This document shows, piece after piece, positions 8,687-20,741 of a stretch of 64,000 bases of DNA. The notes beneath the pieces were generated by a model, which saw only the letters and a list, made by a program, of their open reading frames with translations, did no database searches and was not told where the DNA came from. Position 1 is the stretch's first letter. Every line of letters starts with the position of its first letter. The stretch is from Hevea brasiliensis (lineage: Eukaryota > Streptophyta > Magnoliopsida > Malpighiales > Euphorbiaceae). Made by a program: the position numbers and the translations under genes. The stretch lies in contig NW_026614695.1 of NCBI RefSeq assembly GCF_030052815.1, forward strand, positions 1,238,256 to 1,302,255, in the 5' to 3' direction.

Positions 8687-9978
8687 TATGTTGATTAATT
8701 TAATTTTCAATTAGATTAAAAAATTAATAGGATAGGACTTGGATTTAAGTAGGAAACTAAATTAGTCACTCAAATTAAAGACTTTTTAAATAAAATTTTC
8801 TTTTATTTTTTAGCCTATCAAAATAGAGGGAAATTTGTAGTTTAAGGCATTAGTTTATAATTTTAAGGGTACTAAAGAAATAATGATCAAAATTACTAAT
8901 TTCCTATACAGTCATGGAATGCCAAAAATTGAGTTAATAATACTTTAATATGAAACTCTTTCATTAATTTTAATATATGAAAATTTTAGACTATTTGATC
9001 AATGAAATATTTCTAATAATCTTTTTCTGATATTTCATTGTCTCATTCCTTCCATGGTAAAAAAAAAAAAAGAAAAAAAAGAAAAAAGAAAAAATACACT
9101 TCATTACTGCTTTTTTTCTTGTTGGATTCAAATTCTTAATGTCAACAAACAAATAAATATTATCACTACTACTTAGCACATAGTAGCTAGTAAGCTTTCA
9201 ACCCAAATGACTCATTTTGATTAAGAAGTTTTACTTGTATCACATTCAATCTAACACTATTCAGCATTTTTCATTTGACTTAGTTCAACAACTTAATAAA
9301 TTAAAGAATCCAAGGCATCTGTATAATTGGATACTTAAGGCATTAAATATAAACAATGAAGCCTTTTCTTTTTGACTTAATTTAGGTATTTAACTAAAGC
9401 TCTCAAAGGCATCTCTATCAATTTGTATGTAACCTTTGATTCTTAGATATACAATTTTGCATTAGTTGACAACAACTATGCTTTTGTATACATACCAAAA
9501 TAAAAAGGGTTGTATTTGAAAGATTCTTCTTCTTCTTATTATTATTATTTTAATTCTCTTTGCATACATAATGGCGCTAAAATTCATTTTTTTAACTTAA
9601 ACAATATTAATAACATATATCAATTAATGTAATTGTCAATTGGATTAAAAAATTTGTAATAAAATTATATTCTTTATTCCAATAGAATTTAGATTTAAAT
9701 AAGAAACTAATCTAACTACCAAATTAAAGATTTTTCAAATATACAGATAGATGACATATTTTTTAAATTATTTATATTAAATATATAAGTAGATTTAAAA
9801 AATAATAGAAAATACCTTTATTAAAATCTAATTATAAGGATTAAATAATCACAAATTAAAATGAAATTATGAAAATTTTAATAAAAAATTGTAATAAACT
9901 TAAATTCAAAATACAAGTTTTATAAATTTTAATATTTTTTTATTGATATTATTATAATTTAAAGAATTTATTTAGACA

Positions 9979-10036
<58 letters not shown>

Positions 10037-10040
10037 TGCT
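8687..10040. other. AT-rich sequence without genes
   Basis: No coding similarity. A diffuse repeat of about 100-120 bp is shared by 8691-8791 and 9621-9740 (both with CAATT(A/G)GATTAAAAAATT and GGAAACTAA/AGAAACTAA cores). There is an A-rich tract at 9059-9096 and the TTA microsatellite at the right end. Confidence 0.55.
9979..10036. repeat. TTA trinucleotide microsatellite
   Basis: About 19 uninterrupted copies of TTA/ATT. Such an uninterrupted tract is likely length-variable between individuals. Confidence 0.95.
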
Positions 10041-11803
10041 AAGAAGGACTCACTTGAAAATTTTTAAAAAATTAAAGGACTAAAAGGTAATTTTACCTTT
10101 AAAATTAGAAAAAAGAACAAAAAGAACCCAACACTCCCCCACCATGTCATTTTCTCTCTCCCTCTCTTTTTCTTTCTTTTCTTCTTTTCTAGCCATATCT
10201 CCCTCCTTCGGTCACTTTTTTCTGGCGATCTTGATATCAAAACACTCCTTTCCTCGTGAGTTTCACATAGATACCAAGCTTGTGTGATATCATTTCTTGG
10301 TTTGCGCGAATCAAGCTTTAAAAGTTTTAACCTTTTTAAACTTTCGAGCGAGATTTCTCCCAAACCAGAAGTCCAATTGAAAATTCGAGAGTACCAGTGC
10401 GTTATACGCTTCGAGAGCACCAGTGCGTTATACGCTTCGAGAGCTTCGAAACAATAACAATTTGAGAATTTCTCAACACCAAAAAATTTTTTGGGACCTT
10501 TAAGCTTCTTGGTTTCTTCATTTTGAAAAAATTTTACTGGTGCCCAACATTGCAATTTTGGTCTGGATGCGCGAGCGCTGAGACCTACCTCAGAATGGTG
10601 TCAATATTTCAGCCAATTCTACCATTTTCAAATGTCTCAAACATGTTCCAAGTATCAGAATCAGCATAAGTGATCTGAATCAACCATCTTCTTCTTCCCA
10701 ACAAAATCAGTAGGCGTTGGGTCACACTATGAGTTAGATATTAATTATATTTGTAATTTCAATATTATTATTTAATTATCATTGACATGTTCATGCATCC
10801 ACATAAACATATATGCATAAGCAGTTAAATATATAGGATCACTCTTTTGCTGCATATTTATTTCCTATTAATCATTTGTGGTTGTCGCCTAAGGGGAGGG
10901 GGAGGGGGTATATTATGGATATAGATTGGACGGATAAAAGAGGCTTGAGCTTGTCTCGCTGGGAGCTATGCCTTATGGATGTAGTAATGTCGAGGTGAGG
11001 TGCAACTTTGAGTTGATCTTACTGGCTTCCACATTTGGATTTAAGTGAAAGTCTAGCTTGAGTTGAGCTTGTTGATGGGTCTTGGATTAAGAGAGCTGGA
11101 TAGGGGATCAACTCCCTTAGATACATATGAAAATGCTTTAATGGGTGTGTGTGTATAGCTCCAAATTATCTTCTTGTGCGAGTAATCGATGATTTACTTA
11201 ATGTATGTGTTTGGTGTGTATTTCATACTTAGGGATGCATTAGTTATAGATAGCTATAGAAATTATATTTATAATCAATATCTAAACTCTCTAAGTTGAA
11301 TGCTTACCCCTATTCAATTATCTTTTCCTAGGTAATAAGTGGTTATTATTTTGGCAATTAACCCGCTTTATTTCTTGTAGGGAAACTTAAACCGTTAATA
11401 TATTAATTGCATTTATTTTTATTTATATATAGAACTCAGTAGTGACTATTTTTAGATGTCCTTGTGATGTAAAACTAATTTGTCAAATTTAATAAGTATT
11501 TGTGATGTTGGATTTTAGGGGAGTTGAGCTCTTATTATGATATTGGATATGATTATGGTTTGAGAGGGTGAACTGAGCTCCCCAAGTTATTGGTTTTATT
11601 ATGTTACAGGTCAGGAGAGTTTTCTTCCCCATTGGATTGTGCATTTTATGATCGAACTTTGTCTATTTGTTTTCTTTCTTTTGAGCCTTTCTTTTTGGGC
11701 TTTATTATTGGGTTGTAGACTATCTAGGCATATTATAGGTTTCAGGGGCCTTATGCCGAGCCAAGTTCTAGTGCAAGCCTGGCCTAGAAATCTGGTCATG
11801 ACA
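10040..11803 (+). repeat. 5' LTR (5' end not defined) of decayed Gypsy-like element G
   Basis: Sequence ends TCTGGTCATGACA at 11803 and is followed 3 bases later by a PBS-like site, so it is the 3' part of a 5' LTR. It contains a pyrimidine-rich stretch (about 10140-10200), a 26-bp tandem duplication (10386-10437) and GGGGAGGGGGAGGGGG near 10894. No second LTR copy is in the window. The left border is unclear and may have been cut near the microsatellite. A 163-residue minus-strand open frame here (10064-10555) has no domain and is not called a gene. Confidence 0.55.
10386..10437. repeat. 26-bp tandem duplication inside LTR G
   Basis: CGAGAGTACCAGTGCGTTAT plus ACGCTT at 10386-10411 is repeated with one change at 10412-10437, and a partial third copy follows. 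Confidence 0.9.
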
Positions 11804-11806
11804 AAG

Positions 11807-11819
11807 TTGATGTCAGAGC
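11807..11819 (+). other. Degenerate PBS of element G (tRNA-Met type)
   Basis: TTGATGTCAGAGC resembles TTGGTATCAGAGC, the initiator tRNA-Met PBS of plant Gypsy elements, 3 bases after the LTR end. The following AGGCTCTAGATTCATAGG also fits a Gypsy leader. Confidence 0.6.
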
Positions 11820-13349
11820 TTAGGCTCTAGATTCATAGGAAAGTGTGTTCCTAGGGTTGTCACATGCTGAGTATAGGATCCTATTTCGTCTTTTCTTTAA
11901 GTCCTTGCTTTTAGTATTAGTATTATTCCTCAGGTAAATTTGCTACGTGTTAAGTGTTTTGGTTTTCGTGGGGTATAAGTGATATAAATTTGAGCTAGCA
12001 AATGTCCCAGGGTCTGCTATAATGATATATACCCTAAAGAAAGATATGATTAGCTAGTGTGGGGCCATTTGACATGCAAATTAGTGCAACGCATGAGTAC
12101 CTAGAGGTAAATTATAGTAGTATAGCCACCCTAAGTGAGGGCAAGAGTACCACTGTTGGCAATTTGGCAATGGATTGCCCTGTTATGGCAAGTTCCTGGT
12201 ATTAATGGTTAGAGAGGGGTAAGAGGTTAGGAAACATGGTCTATTGGGACATATTATGATAACCAATGCAATGCTCTTGATGTTTGTGTTGTAAGCTATA
12301 GATTACAGTATCGATATGAAATTATTGCATAAAGTTACATACATTTCTAATGTGTTTCATGAGGGTGTTTGCAAATAGTTTCTGTTTTGGTACAGTTGTG
12401 CCAGATTAGAGTTCCATTTTTGCATAGTAGTTAGAAACTCTTAGTTAGGGTTTAAAGCCCTAAGATAGAGTATCAAAGGTCGCAGTTGAGCAATAACCAG
12501 AGTGAGTAAGTCAGTTATCCTATTGTGAGCATAGAGTGATGGCATAAGTTGTCATGGGATTTGAGGTTTAGTAAAGTTGTAGTAAAATATGGGCATCTGC
12601 CAAGTAACACCATCTGGTCTCTAGTGAAAGATCTGTGGCAATTTTCGCATTGTGGTGGACATTTTGTCTAGAATTTAATAAAGATAGTACTCCTTGGGTG
12701 GTAGTAGAGTGCAAAGTATGACTCTGCTTTTTAAGTAGGATTAAAGGTTACTAATGGTGTAATGACCTACAGAATGACATCGCACATGGGACTATAGTGT
12801 GATCGAAAGGTGTTGCTTACGTATTTTAGGGAGGGTACAAGTTCCACTGTAAGAGTTATAAGTGATCAAATCATGATAGATCTGGTTCTTTTAAAATTAG
12901 GGAAGGGAATTGGGTACCTGGTACCCTAAGTTCTGACTAATTAAGGAGAATGAAAGATGAAACCCTTATAGATCCCTTCCTCTACGTAGTATGTAGGGCA
13001 GTTAAGGTTCAATGATTAGAGAGTGAAAAGCTTAAGTATTGGTGGAGTACTACTCACAGTGGTTAAAAAACCAATTCTAAGTAGCACAAATGTGTAGGTG
13101 ATTTGACAAACACTGAAGGTATAGTTATACTCATAGTGGTTAAAAAACCAATTCTTAGTAGCACAAATGTGTAGGTGATTTGACAAACACTGAAGGTATA
13201 GTCATTTGGTATAATTGTTAGTTTTAGAAGAAGAATAGAGCTAAGGAATAGAGTAGTTAAGTTTTATTTTAGGTAAAATAAAAAGAATTGGACTAAAGAG
13301 CAAGCTGAAAGACCTAGAATATGACAAGATTAAGTGTTGTTCTAGGCAA
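11820..13349 (+). mobile_element. Non-coding interior of element G, left part
   Basis: No gag or pol reading frame survives. The sequence from about 12070 is collinear with 42880-44100 of element B: shared blocks include CTTGATGTTTG..TGTAAGCT (12278 / 43080) and TTTTGGTACAGTT.TGCCAG (12384 / 43196). It contains a 77-bp tandem duplication at 13051-13204. The copia element at 13355 interrupts it. Confidence 0.55.
13051..13204. repeat. 77-bp tandem duplication in element G
   Basis: 13051-13127 and 13128-13204 are nearly identical (start TACTCA(C/T)AGTGGTTAAA, end GAAGGTATAGT). The high identity against an otherwise decayed background suggests a recent duplication. Confidence 0.9.
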
Positions 13350-13354
13350 GGTAA
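13350..13354. repeat. Target-site duplication (left) of copia element 2
   Basis: GGTAA directly before the LTR TG at 13355, matched by GGTAA at 22832-22836 directly after the other LTR. Confidence 0.85.
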
Positions 13355-15464
13355 TGAAGGAGCGGAAGCATGTTGATTAGTTCATTAGAGCATTGAATTT
13401 CAAAAAATTTTCTTCTAGGGTTACATGCATCATACCCATATCTTATGTGCCTAATTAATTTCAATACTCAATTGCATATTAAAACACTTTTAATATGTAT
13501 TAGGATCTATGTTTGCCATTCAATATTGTGAATTAACAAATTAATTTATTTAAACCCTAGTTTAAAAGAGAAGTTAGAGCACTAACCTCTTTGATGCACT
13601 ATGGATGTAATTGACACCTTTAGGAAGTACCTAGGACCCCAAGTGTTGTCCCTTTAGCTTGTCCACACCTAGATCACCAATGGGCAGCCCCCAATTTGCT
13701 TCTTAAGCCTTTGCCAACCAATTATAAATTGGGTTCTTACCTTTAGAAAGATTGTATGTGTGTATAGGACACTAGAAACAATTTCTAGCAATTTTAATTC
13801 AAAGAAATTTGGGTAATTCTCTTTGAATTGATAAGAAAAGATGAAGAGAGAAGAGGGAGAAAGAGGTGCTGCCACCTTGAGGAAGAGAAAATGTTGTGTT
13901 TTGTTCTTCTTTCTTTTCCCTTTTATAATTAGGTCATTAAGTTACTTAAACCCTATGCCACATGTCACCACCACATTGCATCTTATTTTTAATTGACCTA
14001 ATCACATTAAGCCAAGTGTCAAAGCTAGACTTAATCTTGACTTTGATCACCTTGCATGATAGGAAGACAAATGGCAAACTTATATGATGCCATGTGTCAC
14101 CATCTCATGGTGCCACATGTCACCATGTGAAATGACCAAATTACCCTTATGTTGTAATTTTGAGTTCTCAACCCAAAATCATTATTTCTCCTCTTCTAAT
14201 CAATTTATATCAAATATAAATCAATTAATTAATCTCCATTAATTAATTTCTCACAATTAAATTCATATTTAAACACTTTAAATATAAATTTAACTTATAT
14301 TATACATCCAATAATCTAGATTTGGTTTCAAGTCATGCTAGGGACTTTGCAATCTTTTTGCAAACCAAACCTATTTAATTAATCAATTAAACTCTTTAAT
14401 TAATCAATTAAATCACATTTTACTTGGTGATTATCTTGTGTATGTGTGTGACTCACTAGGCGCATCACTAATTGGCAATGAGATATGATATTAACTCTTA
14501 ATATCATCAGAACTATTTCTTACCATAAATGATTTCTCTAAATCATTTTAGGCATCTCATAGACCATGGTTGACACCTAGCATAGCGTGCCATGGCCACC
14601 TAATCAGTAATAAGGAATACCTTAAATGAACCTTTAATCATATGTTACCATGCACTAGAATCTCTCTGTTATAAAATCCCAATTTAAGCTGGAGTCATGG
14701 TTTATGTCAAACCCCATTTGCTATGAATATTATGTTTTCTTTTAATTACAGTTCTCGATTAATTAGATTTTCTTGTCAGAAACTCTTTTCTGACTAAATC
14801 TATTTGTCCTGGCTTAGAACTTGACATATCAAGAACAATTAAATGAACATAGGATTTTATCCCTATTTACTTAGGGTAACAAATTCCATCTTGATCAATA
14901 CTTATCTCCATAATAACTAGTAGGAGCCAACACATGCCCATATACCCATACACAGTACAAGTATGAAAGCAGTATCAAACTTAAACCACCTATATGCAAG
15001 ATAACTATGTTATCTCAGGTCTAAAGATTATATGCACTGATATGATATATGACAATGCATTGACAAGAGTAAACTCCATGTGCTTGTCATATGCATCACT
15101 GGTTTGGCCTACTTATCATGTATAAGTGCCTATCATGTTTGTTATATGGCATTAGACTTACCATTCCATCTTATTTATATCTCATATAAATACCTTGGGA
15201 ACAAACATGATTACAATCTTTCTAGATAAGTCATGTCCTGTGTGAAGTATCCTCGATTGTGAACCAATTTATGATACTTTGTGCCAGAAATACTGTCACT
15301 CATATTCTTAACAACTTAAGAATAGAATTTCTAACAAGATATCAATGGACCTTTTCTATTACACATAAGTACATTATGTAAATGGAAAAGTGAAATTTCC
15401 TTTTATTAATAAAATATGTACAAGATACATACAAAATGATATGCTCTAGGGCATACTAGTAATA
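13355..15464 (-). repeat. 3' LTR of copia element 2
   Basis: 2110 bp aligning with 20742-22831 throughout, with scattered substitutions and small indels (for example an extra ACTCTTTAATTAATCAATTA near 14390). The element-side border is TATTACTAG here against TGTTAGTAG in the 5' LTR, following a PPT AGTGGGAGAT. Confidence 0.93.
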
Positions 15465-15474
15465 ATCTCCCACT
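15465..15474 (-). other. PPT of copia element 2
   Basis: AGTGGGAGAT on the minus strand directly before the 3' LTR, as in many plant copia elements. Confidence 0.8.
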
Positions 15475-15478
15475 AGCA

Positions 15479-15924
15479 CTAGAGCCATTCATTACAATAT
15501 CTTAGACCCATCTTCTCAAGATGTCGGTTTAACTGAGCTTGTGACATTGGCTTAGTGAATGGATTAGCTGAATTTTCAGCTGATGCTATTTTCTGCATGG
15601 CTACATCGCCTTGCCCAATTATCTCTCTGATAACATGGTAGCACCTTTTTATGTGTTTGGATTTCTGGTAAAACCAGGGTTCCTTATCCAAACAGCCTCT
15701 TTTACAGCATCTGATGTAGCAATATACTCAGCCTCTGTAGTGGAATCAGCAGTCATACTCTGTTTGGAACTCTTCCAACTAGCTGCACTTCCATTATAAA
15801 TGAACACAAACCTAGAGGTAGACTTTCTATCATCGATATCTAATTGGAAATTAGAATCAGTATAACCATCTAATTGCAAGTCACCACCTCCATAAATCAA
15901 GAATAAATCCTTAGTTCTTTTCAA
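15479..15924 (-). pseudogene. copia element 2 RNase H remnant
   Basis: Two overlapping frames: 15649-15924 has DGYTDSNFQLDIDDRKSTS and SWKSSKQSMTADSTTEAEYI; 15479-15691 has KSKHIKRCYHVIREII and the terminal NPFTKPMSQ block ending at a stop just before the PPT. One frameshift separates them. Confidence 0.85.
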
Positions 15925-15951
15925 GTACTTAAGGATATCCTTTACAACTAT

Positions 15952-17115
15952 CTAGTGTTCCAAACCTGGATTGGATTGAAACCTACTAGTCAAACTAACA
16001 ACATATGTGATATCCGGCTTAGTATACATCTTTGCATACATCAAACTTCTAATAGCCGAAGCATATGGAATCCTGGCCATTTTATCTCTTTCTTCAGGTG
16101 TCTTTGGAGACATCTCTTTAGAAAGGTGGATACCATGTCTCACTGGTAACAATCCTCTCTTAGAATCAAGCATGTTAAACCTCTTTAACACCTTTTCCAA
16201 GTATAGACTTTGGGATAAACTAATTATTCTTTTTGCTCTATCTCAATAGATGTGAATTCCAAGAATATAGGTTGCCTCCTCTAAGTCTTTTATGGAGAAT
16301 GTATTTGATAACCATACCTTTATAGTTGTCAACATACCTATGTCATTATCTATTAATAGAATATCATCCACATATAAGACAAGGAAAGTGATAGCACTAT
16401 CACTAACCTTCTTATATACATATCTACATTTTTTATAAAACCAAATGACCTAATGGCTTCATCAAAATGGATGTTCCAACTCCTCGAAGCTTGTTTCAAT
16501 CCATAATTGGATTGCTTTAGCTTGCATACCTTGGAACCGTTTTGGGATTCAAAACCCCTAGGTTGTTCCATGAAAATGTTTTCATCAATGTATCCATTGA
16601 GAAAAGCTGTTTTGACATCCATCTGCCAAATCTCACAATCATAGTATGCAGCTATTGCTAATAGAATCCTAATTGATTTAAGCATGGCAACAGGCGAGAA
16701 AGTCTCCTCATAGTCGATTCCTTACCTTTGGCAAAACCCTTTCGCTACTAGCCTTACTTTATAGGTCTCTACCTTTCCATCAGAACCAATTTTCTTCTTG
16801 AAAATCCATTTAATTCCCTATAGGTACAATACCTTCAGGTGGGTCAACAAAATCTCAAACTTGATTCTTATACATGAAATCAATTTTGGATTTCATAGCT
16901 TCAATCCATTTTGAAGAGTCTATATCTGATATAGCTTCTTCATAGGTAAGTGGATCATCTCCATGATTAACTTCTTCATGACTAAACAACTCTTGTTCAT
17001 CTTCATGAAGAAAACCATATCTCACTGGCGGGTGAGATATCCTGGTCGATCTGCGAGGAATTACTGTAGATGTTTCATCAATAAGGGTAGGTTGACTAGA
17101 TGTATCTATATCCAT
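15952..17115 (-). pseudogene. copia element 2 reverse transcriptase remnant
   Basis: The linker RRSTRISHPPVRYGF and the start of RT (YEEAISDIDSSKWIEAMKSK) occupy 16855-17115. The 16353-16685 frame has IWQMDVKTAFLNGYIDENIF and YGLKQASRSWNIHFDEAI. The YVDD box is frame-broken (YMWMIFY in that frame). The 15952-16200 frame carries the C-terminal RT block with YASAIRSLMYA and SRFQSNPG. Confidence 0.85.
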
Positions 17116-17187
17116 TTGATCTGTTGGTTAGTCAGAATTCTCCAATTCTAACTTTATTTGCCTTCCTTTGCCTCCTTCTTGAATAAA

Positions 17188-17973
17188 CTATTGTTCAAGA
17201 AATATGGCATCTCTGCTTACTACAATATTTTGTGTAGGCAAATAAAAATAAGATCCAAAACTTTCTTTTGGATATCTAACAAATCGACCTTTTTCTGATC
17301 TGGTTTCTAATTTATCAGTGTTCAGCTTTTTGATATAAGCTGGACAACTCCAAATCTTAACATGCCTAAGACTCGGTTTTCTTCCATGCCATATCTCATA
17401 AGGTGTGGAAGAAACTAATTTTGATGGAATCCTATTCAGAATATGCAAAGCTGATTCTAATGCAAATCCCTAAAAAGAGATTGGCATATCAGTATAGCTC
17501 ATCATACTACGTACCATATTTAATAGGGTACGATTTCTCCTTTCAGTTACACCATTCAGCTGTGGCGTTCTTGGAGGAGTCATGCTAGGAAATAATGCTA
17601 TGCTCTTTCAAGTATTCATCAAATTCAGTACTTAAGTATTCACCTCCACGATCTGATCGAAGAGCTTTAATACTTTTCCTGTTTGATTTTCTACTTCAAA
17701 TTTAAATTCTTTGAACTTTTCAAAGGATTCATGTTTTTATTTCATCAAATACAAATACCCAAACCTTGATTTATCATTAGTAAAGGTAATAAAGTAATGA
17801 AAACCGCCTCTAGCCATTTCCTTAAATGGACTACATACATCACTATGTATTAGCTCCAAAATATTTTCAGCTCTTAGTTCTTGTCCAACAAAGGGTGATC
17901 TAGTCATTTTGCCTTGAAGGTAAGATTCACAAGTTGGAGTAGGTTCAGAACCCAATGAGAATAAAATCCCCAT
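17188..17973 (-). pseudogene. copia element 2 integrase remnant
   Basis: The 17737-17973 frame contains IHSDVCSPFKEMARGGFHYF and FTNDKSRFGYLYLMK, with the first catalytic Asp in HSDV. The 17188-17448 frame contains MHILNRIPSKLVSSTPYEIW, the end of the core, and the following C-terminal domain. The stretch between them, where the remaining Asp and Glu should lie, is broken by stops and frame changes. Confidence 0.8.
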
Positions 17974-18012
17974 TTTCTCCAGTTTTGCAATCCTATCTTC
18001 TGCAACATGACC

Positions 18013-18395
18013 TTATCTTAAGTGCCAAATATATTTTGAACTTGAGTTGATTTTCATTATGGTGTTACATTCATTTAGATTGCTTGCATTAGATTTGTAT
18101 TTAACATTATTATCTAAAAAATAAAGTCCATCATGCATATAACCCGAACCAACATATTTATTTCCGAAATAAATATTGTAAACATCATTTATGAACTGAA
18201 ATTCATAACCATCTTTAGTCAAACTAGATATAGAAATGATGTTCTTAAAAGCATTAGGTACATGTAAAACCTTATTTAAATACAAAATATGTCCACACAT
18301 GTATAAAGATTTGGATCCTATGGCTAAAGCTTCAACAGTTGAGCCATTGCCAACCCAGAGTCTAATATCTCGTTACTACAAGCTGCTACTACTTG
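18013..18395 (-). pseudogene. copia element 2 protease C-terminal remnant
   Basis: Reads VGNGSTVEALAIGSK in one frame and VLHVPNAFKNIISISSLTKDGY downstream, the conserved second half of copia protease. The catalytic D(T/S)G block expected between the zinc knuckle and VGNG is absent, so an internal deletion removed the active site. Confidence 0.75.
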
Positions 18396-19281
18396 CTATA
18401 CTGCAGGCGGTTCTATTCGGTGCCCATCCTTACGCGATGGAAAACACTTTCCCTTGCCTTTGTCAGCCTTGGTCTTTGTTTTCTGTTTGGCTATCTTCTT
18501 GGAAGATCCTAGAACTTGAGGTTTCTTTTTCTTATTGCCCTTCTTCTTGTTGGACTTTCCAGCAGAAGAAGATGTAATCAAAACTACCTCTTTTCCTTTA
18601 TTGCCCGACATATTCTTTTGGGTAATAACCAGTATGTTAAGTAAATCAGCGAAGGTGTATTCCTGCTTAGTCATATGAAAATTTATCACAAAATTCCCAA
18701 ATGACTCAGGTAGGGACTGAAGGATCAAATCCCTCTGCAGATGGAAAGCCAGGTTAAAGTCAAGATGTTTGACTACTCTATAAGCCGAATCATCTTGTGG
18801 ACATGATCCCCAACATTCTGTCCCTCAGACATCCTCATTCGAAATAACTGCCTAGATATCTCATACCTAGCATTCCTGCTATGCTCACATACAACTCTTA
18901 CAGGTGAAGGAGGATCTCACTTGCACTTTGCATATTTTCATGCTGCTTCTGTAACTCATTACTCATAGAAGCAAGCATGTAACACTTGGCTCTCATATTA
19001 TGCTCCTTCCACTTGTCCAAAGTGTCATGTTCCTCTTGAGTGGCCTATGGAGGTAAGGGACTAGGAACCTTTGAGTCTAGAACATATCCAATACGTTCTA
19101 GGTTCACGACAAGTTTTAAGTTTTTTAGCCAATCAGAAAGATTAGGTCCCGTCAACCTATTGTGATCAAGTATGCTTGCAAGGATATTGGATGGTAGTGG
19201 TTGTTGTGTGCGCATTATTATCAAAAGAATAATTGCAGAAATAACTACATTAATTAGTAAATGTATCAAGTAATTAACCAA
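18396..19281 (-). pseudogene. copia element 2 gag remnant
   Basis: The 19045-19281 frame reads ILDHNRLTGPNLSDWLKNLK, the N-terminal copia gag motif, and ends in a stop. The middle is in other frames with several stops. The 18396-18728 frame has MILQSLPESFGNF and TKQEYTFADLLNIL, the gag C-half, then a lysine-rich stretch and KGKCFPSRKDGH, a knuckle that lost its second cysteine and final Cys. Confidence 0.8.
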
Positions 19282-20726
19282 AATGATTATGGTCTTTTAA
19301 TCAAATTGGTCCTCCCACTAACTTGGCGAATCTTACACTTCCAAAGTAAGAAACGGAAATCCTAATTGGATGGATTTCTAGTGGGTGATTGAATTCTTAT
19401 AGTCTTATTGATCATCCTCAGGCACATCCATTATTGGAATTATAAAAAACTAAAAGTGAGCAACTCCTTGCCTATCACATCTCATGTGAGGTTCAATCAT
19501 TCATCTAGCCCCTAATGCTCAAAATCTCAGGCACATCCATTATTGATTTATCTTGCATTAGTTAAGTTGATCCCATTAAGCCAGTAAACATGCAAATAAT
19601 TTTAATATCCTCAGGCACATCCATTATTAGGCCATCAACTTATTTACATATTTACAACTTCTCATGTTTAACAATTATTCTTTAGAAAATCTCTTAAATT
19701 AAATGCATCACATGCAACTATTTAAAATTTTTTAAAATAATTGCCTTAATGAAGGGCCCATGATATAATTACTTTAATTATACCATTTCCAACTTAATCA
19801 TTTGTTTGGAAGATTTAGTCGTCTGCTTAGTTACTATTATGGTCTTACTTTGCACATTATCCAATTAGCATGCATATATAATATATTTGCATACATTCCC
19901 ATACATATCATGCATACATGGATAAACAATAAATATGGTATGATCATGGACTTTCTAAGAGATTCAATTTTGAGCCACCAAGAATTGAATCAGGACATTC
20001 CTAGGTGTATTTCATTCATTCATTTTACAAGAGTTGCTAAAGGAGTACATAATCAACACTTGATCTTGATTTCCTCCCACTGGTCCCACCAATGCTCTTG
20101 ACCTCCTTGATCTTCTTGCAATCCAATTACATTATAATCCTTGGCATACCAAGGCGAATTTACAAGAATATGGACTTTAAAGTCCTCAAATAAATGAAAT
20201 TACAACCCAAATTATCATAACACTTATAATATATGCCACCAAAAATAAAATTAATCATTTTACAACCTAAAGAAAAATAAAAGAAATAAATCTAATCACA
20301 TTGGTCTTTTATTATCCATGATCATCCATCATGCATATTACCATTTAACAATTAAATAAAATATACATATTAAAATTAAATTGAATATCTCATATTCAAC
20401 TAAAAAATTCAGATTTGAATCTCATTCAAATAAATTTAAAAATTCAGATTTGAATCTCATTCAAACAATTGAATCAAAATTTAATTGTGTGATTAAAATT
20501 CTTAATTAAAAAATTTAATTAAGCATGGGCCTAATTATGGGCCTTAAATACCAAGCCCACACAACAAACCCAAACCATACGCATGGTTGGTGTTCACAAC
20601 CATGCAAGTCGCCACACATGAGGACTTCAACATGCATGTCGTCACCATTGGTTAATCCAAACAGCTTTAGATCAATTCAATTCACATAATTAAATCTCAA
20701 TAATCAATCTAAATGGCAAATATAGT
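19282..20726 (-). other. Non-coding leader of copia element 2
   Basis: 1.4 kb between PBS and gag with no coding similarity. The phrase CTCAGGCACATCCATTATT recurs on the plus strand near 19418, 19528 and 19609, so part of the leader is made of short degenerate repeats. AT-rich sequence follows to the PBS. Confidence 0.6.
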
Positions 20727-20739
20727 GGCTTTGATACCA
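20727..20739 (-). other. PBS of copia element 2
   Basis: On the minus strand TGGTATCAAAGCC, two bases from the LTR. This is the initiator tRNA-Met PBS with one change. Confidence 0.85.
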
Positions 20740-20741
20740 AT

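Noticed and set aside
9059..9096. Poly-A tail of a retroposed gene
   Set aside because: A-rich tract interrupted by G, with no gene-like sequence or TSD next to it.
10064..10555. 163-residue minus-strand open frame as a possible gene
   Set aside because: It is the antisense of a pyrimidine-rich LTR leader, has runs of K/R and F with no domain, and crosses a 26-bp tandem duplication.
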